Below, one piece after another: positions 60,901 through 64,000 of a stretch of DNA of 64,000 nt; position 1 is the first letter of the stretch, and every line of letters starts with the position of its first letter. The position numbers and the translations under genes are program-made. The notes beneath the pieces were generated by a model. That model worked only from the letters and a program-made list of their open reading frames with translations, was not told the origin of the DNA and did no database searches. This DNA comes from Microvelia longipes (lineage: Eukaryota; Arthropoda; Insecta; Hemiptera; Veliidae), in the NCBI GenBank assembly GCA_018340805.1, contig JACMZG010000008.1:15748013-15812012 (forward strand), written 5' to 3'.

Positions 60901-62392
60901 TTTTGGCTATATTTATAATTGAATACATACTCTGTTTCCTGTGTCAGCCTATTGTCTATTTAGTTTCTTAAGAATCATTTGGTAAATTATTTACCACTAT
61001 TTCCAAAATTTATTTGATTGTTAGTTGGTATTCTAATGTAAATTTAAACTTTTTATTGAAACTATTTAACTCGTTTTGTGAATAATTAGGAGAGAATTAT
61101 GCTTATTTGGTTATTCAGATGGTGAAGTGGGGGGGGGGGGTTGTACATTATTCTCTCTAGTGTACAATTTTATTAGTAGAAACTTTGTGGATTCCATCTT
61201 TGCCTTTAATTATTTCTGGAACCATAAGTTATTAACAAATGCTAATAAAAAGATTTTTTTTTACATTCTTAGTGTAGATTTTTTAAATTATTCTGGTCAT
61301 CTTTTTGTATTAGTACAAAGAAGGTAGTTATAAAAATGCATGTCTTTATAGATTAAGGCATGTATTTCTTAAAATTGTCTTTTACTTGACATTTTTAAAT
61401 ATTCAGTTCACTTTTTTCTTCCTATTTAGGGTGGTGTTGATGTTGAAAATGAAGAACAGTTACATGCCAAGACTGAACTTGTCCCAGTTAAAGAACCTTT
61501 ACTGCCTAACTTTCATGGTTTGTAATCATTACATATAATAAGTTTGTAATTACTTTTGTATTAGTCTAATGATTTAATCTATGTCATAATTTTCTCAGTA
61601 TAGATTTCTGTATGTAGTTGGTAAGGAAATATGAACTAAAATTACACCTGGGTGATAATAGAACTAGATCAGTTTCTCATAATAGAACTAGATCAGTTTC
61701 TCATAATAGAACTAGATCAGTTTCTCATAATAGAACTAGATCAGTTTTCTCATAATAGAACTAGATCAGTTTCTCATAATAGAACTTCAGTTCTCATAAT
61801 TGGTTTTTATTTAGGTATTCTTCTATTTACCCATTATACACTACGCACAATGAAAATCTTTTACAATTTTTCTTTTACCAACTAAAACAATGTTAATTTC
61901 TCCAAAAATGTTTTCTAATGGGTCAAAATAAGTGGCTTCCCTTTCCCCCATAAATTAGCGTAATGGCTAGAAGGTCAAAAACTCAACATCAACGACATCC
62001 CTGGATGACCTTTGAAAATTGCATTGCCTTCAGAATACTTTTTAAGTATAACTGCCTAAATCATGTTTATTACTTAATTTGAGACCTTGAAAATACATAT
62101 AGCAAATTAGAGACCTTATTTTGGCCAAATTGTAGCTATGGTAAATGTTCTACAGAGTGCCAAAGTGGAAAGATGTAATTCACTTCCTGAAGGAACATCT
62201 TTCTACCTCTCTGGAGCTAGGGTGTTTATCAAGCCCTTGATTAAAATAGGGATTAAATATAGGGTGTCATCTCATACATGTTAACTTATTTTTCAGGTGC
62301 AGAAACTCCCCCAAAACATGTAGATAGAAATAAGCCTAAAACCAAAGGACCAATGAAAGCTCTTCCACCTTTACAAAATATGGCTAAAAATT
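54901..62392 (+). CDS. Unrecognised gene with LNSTFNKD repeats (partial, runs off right edge)
   Basis: Seven exons join in frame: 54901-54910, 55350-56305, 56767-56862, 58134-58284, 58996-59213, 61430-61517, 62297-62392 (1615 nt, 538 residues so far; phase 1 at the end, so more lies to the right). The start is the ATG in ATGTCAGGAG-GTAAGG. Splicing to 55350 gives MSGVNIWDEEPNFTITDFDQ. Residues about 200-320 hold tandem 13-15-residue repeats (PFxxLNSTFNKDDK). SKSC/KSFSC-x-x-L motifs occur three times. A conserved-looking acidic/charged block, DEFGLPVLKKVDLSFYEGSR, is in exon 5; the end is Lys/Pro-rich. No membrane segment or signal peptide once spliced. I do not recognise the family. A mitotic or centrosomal scaffold (for example a TACC-like N-terminus) is only a guess. 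Intron phases all agree, so the model itself is well supported. Confidence 0.75.
55350..56305 (+). CDS. Unrecognised gene, large repeat exon
   Basis: 956 nt. The first two thirds are acidic and Asn/Ser/Thr-rich, with a short helical-looking FIRKFVEGRIACFVEKAKQK. The last third (55948-56285) is the tandem LNSTFNKD array. Donor CAG-GTAATT, phase 0. Confidence 0.85.
56767..56862 (+). CDS. Unrecognised gene, exon 3
   Basis: 32 codons, GTEIKFTNNTFTQSSHFSKS onward, a degenerate continuation of the repeat (NNTF). Phase 0 on both sides, so it could be skipped without frameshift. Confidence 0.7.
57084..57503 (-). mobile_element. Retroelement C-terminal fragment with zinc-knuckle-like CPMCG motif
   Basis: 139-residue open frame: NSPQLEANCPMCGHYEETSF then YLHADCETYTTIYTYIFG. 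The CxxCG...ETxxHxxxxC pattern is the usual ending of LINE open reading frames that follow an RNase H domain. No RNase H catalytic blocks are seen. It is still open, so perhaps young, but it is only a 3' piece. Confidence 0.6.
57492..58015 (+). repeat. Minisatellite, 50-bp unit, interrupted by a SINE
   Basis: The unit contains AAGGCCCCTGAGAAGTGTAC and ATACATAAGGGAGTTAGTTA. Exact copies are spaced 50 bases (57527, 57577, 57627), then diverging copies. About six or seven precede the SINE and two or three follow it. Confidence 0.9.
57773..57908 (-). mobile_element. tRNA-derived SINE
   Basis: Minus strand shows a Pol III A box in GTGGTGTAGTGGTTAAGT (57882-57899) and a B box GGTTCAATCCC (57813-57823). 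CCCGTG near the A box pairs with CACGGG after the B box, like an acceptor stem. The variable part is too long for a working tRNA. It splits the 50-bp minisatellite. Confidence 0.75.
58134..58284 (+). CDS. Unrecognised gene, exon 4
   Basis: KESSESAPGGNETYEIKDSN, then KKSFSCTGLTQLNSKND. An alternative acceptor 20 bases upstream would introduce a TAG. Ends in phase 1. Confidence 0.75.
58285..58995. other. Intron without notable content
   Basis: AT-rich; only scattered TAGAGTA phrases near 58480-58640. Nothing else seen. Confidence 0.6.
58996..59213 (+). CDS. Unrecognised gene, exon 5 (charged block)
   Basis: GKHDSLFDVDMKFEESLPSE, DEFGLPVLKKVDLSFYEGSR, then RKDAEISHIIQKYNIMRTSF. The most complex and conserved-looking part of the protein and the best query for a homology search. 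Donor GAT-GTAAGT, phase 0. Confidence 0.85.
60176..60443 (+). repeat. Minisatellite, 30-bp unit
   Basis: The unit contains ACTAAATAACAGAGTCTACA, about nine copies with a few substitutions and shortened units at the left. Not CRISPR: there are no unique spacers. Confidence 0.93.
60461..60499. repeat. 17-bp-arm hairpin
   Basis: ACACCTAAAGACAACAC and its exact complement with a 5-base loop, directly after the 30-bp minisatellite. No flanking duplication seen. Confidence 0.8.
61430..61517 (+). CDS. Unrecognised gene, exon 6
   Basis: GGVDVENEEQLHAKTELVPV then KEPLLPNFH. The donor GTTTGT is weak. Without splicing the frame ends after two more codons (GGT TTG TAA), so a shorter isoform ending here is possible. 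Confidence 0.65.
61647..61800 (+). repeat. Minisatellite, 24-bp unit
   Basis: ATAGAACTAGATCAGTTTCT with CATA repeats about six times; the last copies are shortened. Confidence 0.93.
62297..62392 (+). CDS. Unrecognised gene, exon 7
   Basis: GAETPPKHVDRNKPKTKGPM then KALPPLQNMAKN; basic and Pro-rich. Good acceptor TTTTTCAG and donor GTAAGA, phase 1 out. The next exon was not found before the window ends. Confidence 0.7.
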
Positions 62393-62641
62393 GTAAGAGC
62401 ATTTTTTATGATGATAATATATAATAATAATAAATTTTATTTCAATCTTAGTAAACTATTTACAAATTTTAAAATAATAAAAAAATTCAATATATTAATC
62501 TTCTTAATTCTAATGAAAGAACAAAAGATAAACCTTCTCAAGGCAAATACCAGAGGGAGGAGGCTGGGATTCCTCATTTATACAGTAGGTCTATAGGAGC
62601 TTATGAGGTTGGGGTCATGGAAAGGGGGCCTCACTGATGAA

Positions 62642-62688
<47 letters not shown>

Positions 62689-64000
62689 AATATATATATG
62701 TGTGTGTGTGTGTGTGTGTACAAGATTTTGTTCCTAGACATTTCTATGGGACACGATTACTTTTGAACACACTCTCAGATTGAAATGAAACTTGATACAA
62801 AAAATCAACCTCCTCAATATTAAATAATGTCCTGATTATTTAAGAAATATGTCATTAATCCACAAGTATAACTTAGCAAAACTTCAAAAAGTGTTAAGAT
62901 TGGACTGAAATGCAATACTTATGTATTACCATGTATATTTTACAAACATTGGAAGTTACATTTTATTATCATTTATAGTTCCTGTGTTATGTATTGACTA
63001 ATACATTTGGCCTTGGGGGCCTCAAAGTCGTCCCCAGTACCAATGCTGAGGAACAAAGAGGCATAAGGCCTCTTGTTTTTTCACTAATTGGTTTTTGCTA
63101 AAAATCTAGAATAGAGATTTAAAAAATTCAAGACCTCCTGAGTGGCTTTGCCTAGTTTTTCCAGCATATTTATGCTAAAGATTTGAAACTTCTTTAAAAA
63201 ATCATTCTTGAGGTCTAGTTGTGGTTTCCAGAAAATATTTTTATAACTTTATTAATAACTCAGCAAAAATCCATAAAACACAAAAAATGGTTGGATCAAT
63301 TTGTAATTTACCACACATGTTATTTCATTTAAAATCTACAAATTTTCTAAATTTCTTCCCATTTTCAACATTTGTTTAATTTGTATCGAATTACATGAAT
63401 ACATTATTTTTAAATTGAAAAATCATCCAAGTAAGTTGAAATCTGTTAAGAGTGTATCTCTTTATGTCATAAACAAGTAATTAATTCTTTATGTAATAGA
63501 CACCCTTTGAAATTGCCAGCCTTGAATGATAAGGTAGATTACACCCCCTTGTTTAATAAAAAAAAATAAATAAATAAAAATAGTGCTTATGAAGGATTTT
63601 GGTTATAATGAATGCTTTTCAAATCTTTAGTCAGTTTTTAAATAAAAAAACGTAAATTTTAGACTGTTACAATAAATGTTATTGGTGGAAACCTGAAGCG
63701 TTCCTTTTAAGGATAGTAGCAGATTAGTATTGTTCATCTGTCTTTTTCAAATTATGACGTTTCTGTTTTAAATAAAAATCCTTGAGGCCCTGCATAAATT
63801 GAACTTGGATCATTTGGGCGGAACCTTGCAAGCCAATAGCAAAGAACCCTGTTGTTAATACATGGATAAGTAGTGAGGATGCTGAAGAGTTTGTATGAGC
63901 TTATAATACTCAACATTAATCTTTCCGTTTGCTTATTACTGCCAAATCAATCAATACTCAATAAATTTGCTTTAATGTGTAAAATTTTACTTTTTGCATT
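62393..64000. other. Intron of the unrecognised gene to the right edge
   Basis: Contains the third microsatellite-tailed repeat. A short frame near 63508 (LPALNDKVDYTPLFNK) looks like the gene's repeat but cannot be joined in phase from 62392 with the visible acceptor. Confidence 0.5.
62595..62720 (+). repeat. Microsatellite-tailed repeat, copy 3
   Basis: AGCTTATGAGGTTGGGGTCA, a GGGGGCCTCACTGATGAAGA block, then (TA)n passing into (TG)n. Same block order as copies 1 and 2. Confidence 0.75.

Larger units (their letters stand above)
59214..61429. other. Intron with a 30-bp minisatellite and a hairpin
   Basis: Contains the tandem array at 60176-60443, the hairpin at 60461-60499 and a G run at 61128-61140. 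Otherwise AT-rich. Confidence 0.6.

Noticed and set aside
60176..61800. CRISPR-like regular repeats
   Set aside because: Units are directly adjacent with no unique spacers, and the context is eukaryotic introns.
63508..63570. LPALNDKVDYTPLFNK peptide resembling the gene's repeat
   Set aside because: No acceptor joins it in the required phase and a stop follows; kept only as a note.

Overview
The window looks like nuclear DNA from an insect, probably a hemimetabolous one with a large, AT-rich and repeat-rich genome; the species cannot be named from the sequence. Coding exons are short and bounded by GT...AG introns. Long (TA)n and (CA)n microsatellites, LINE debris, a tRNA-derived SINE and many inverted-repeat (MITE or fold-back) elements fill the rest. 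No prokaryotic, viral or CRISPR feature was found.

Three protein-coding genes lie on the + strand. (1) A SynGAP/DAB2IP-type RasGAP, orthologous to Drosophila raskol, occupies 25794-39830. Its fifteen exons join in one frame to 3057 nt (1018 residues plus stop) and encode a PH remnant, C2, RasGAP with arginine finger, a disordered tail and a terminal coiled coil. Two candidate upstream exons are proposed at 12593-12696 (fair) and 744-822 (weak), which would explain the almost gene-free first 25 kb as a long first intron. (2) A complete two-exon homologue of nicolin-1 (NICN1), a tubulin polyglutamylase complex subunit, lies at 45495-48724. (3) An unrecognised gene runs from 54901 past the right edge. 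Its true N-terminus comes from a 10-nt coding exon, and it carries tandem 13-15-residue repeats with the core LNSTFNKD.

Between and inside the genes: 1-25.8 kb holds a 350-bp fold-back, a TA-flanked MITE, a 36-bp perfect hairpin, TA arrays and a GC-rich island. The first well-supported RasGAP intron holds a nested pair of DNA elements with intact target-site duplications (9 bp outer, 8 bp inner). 39.8-45.5 kb is the 3' UTR region plus intergenic DNA. The NICN1 intron and 48.7-54.9 kb are packed with repeats, including a degraded LINE reverse transcriptase. Introns of gene 3 hold three minisatellites, a SINE and a retroelement RNase H-end fragment.

The most unusual signal is a set of very small perfect palindromes (41-47 bp) flanked by 8-bp direct repeats. 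One begins with the same nine bases as the inner hAT-like MITE. This suggests a class of minimal terminal-only transposon insertions. The three genes show no evident functional link: Ras/Rap signalling, tubulin modification, and unknown.
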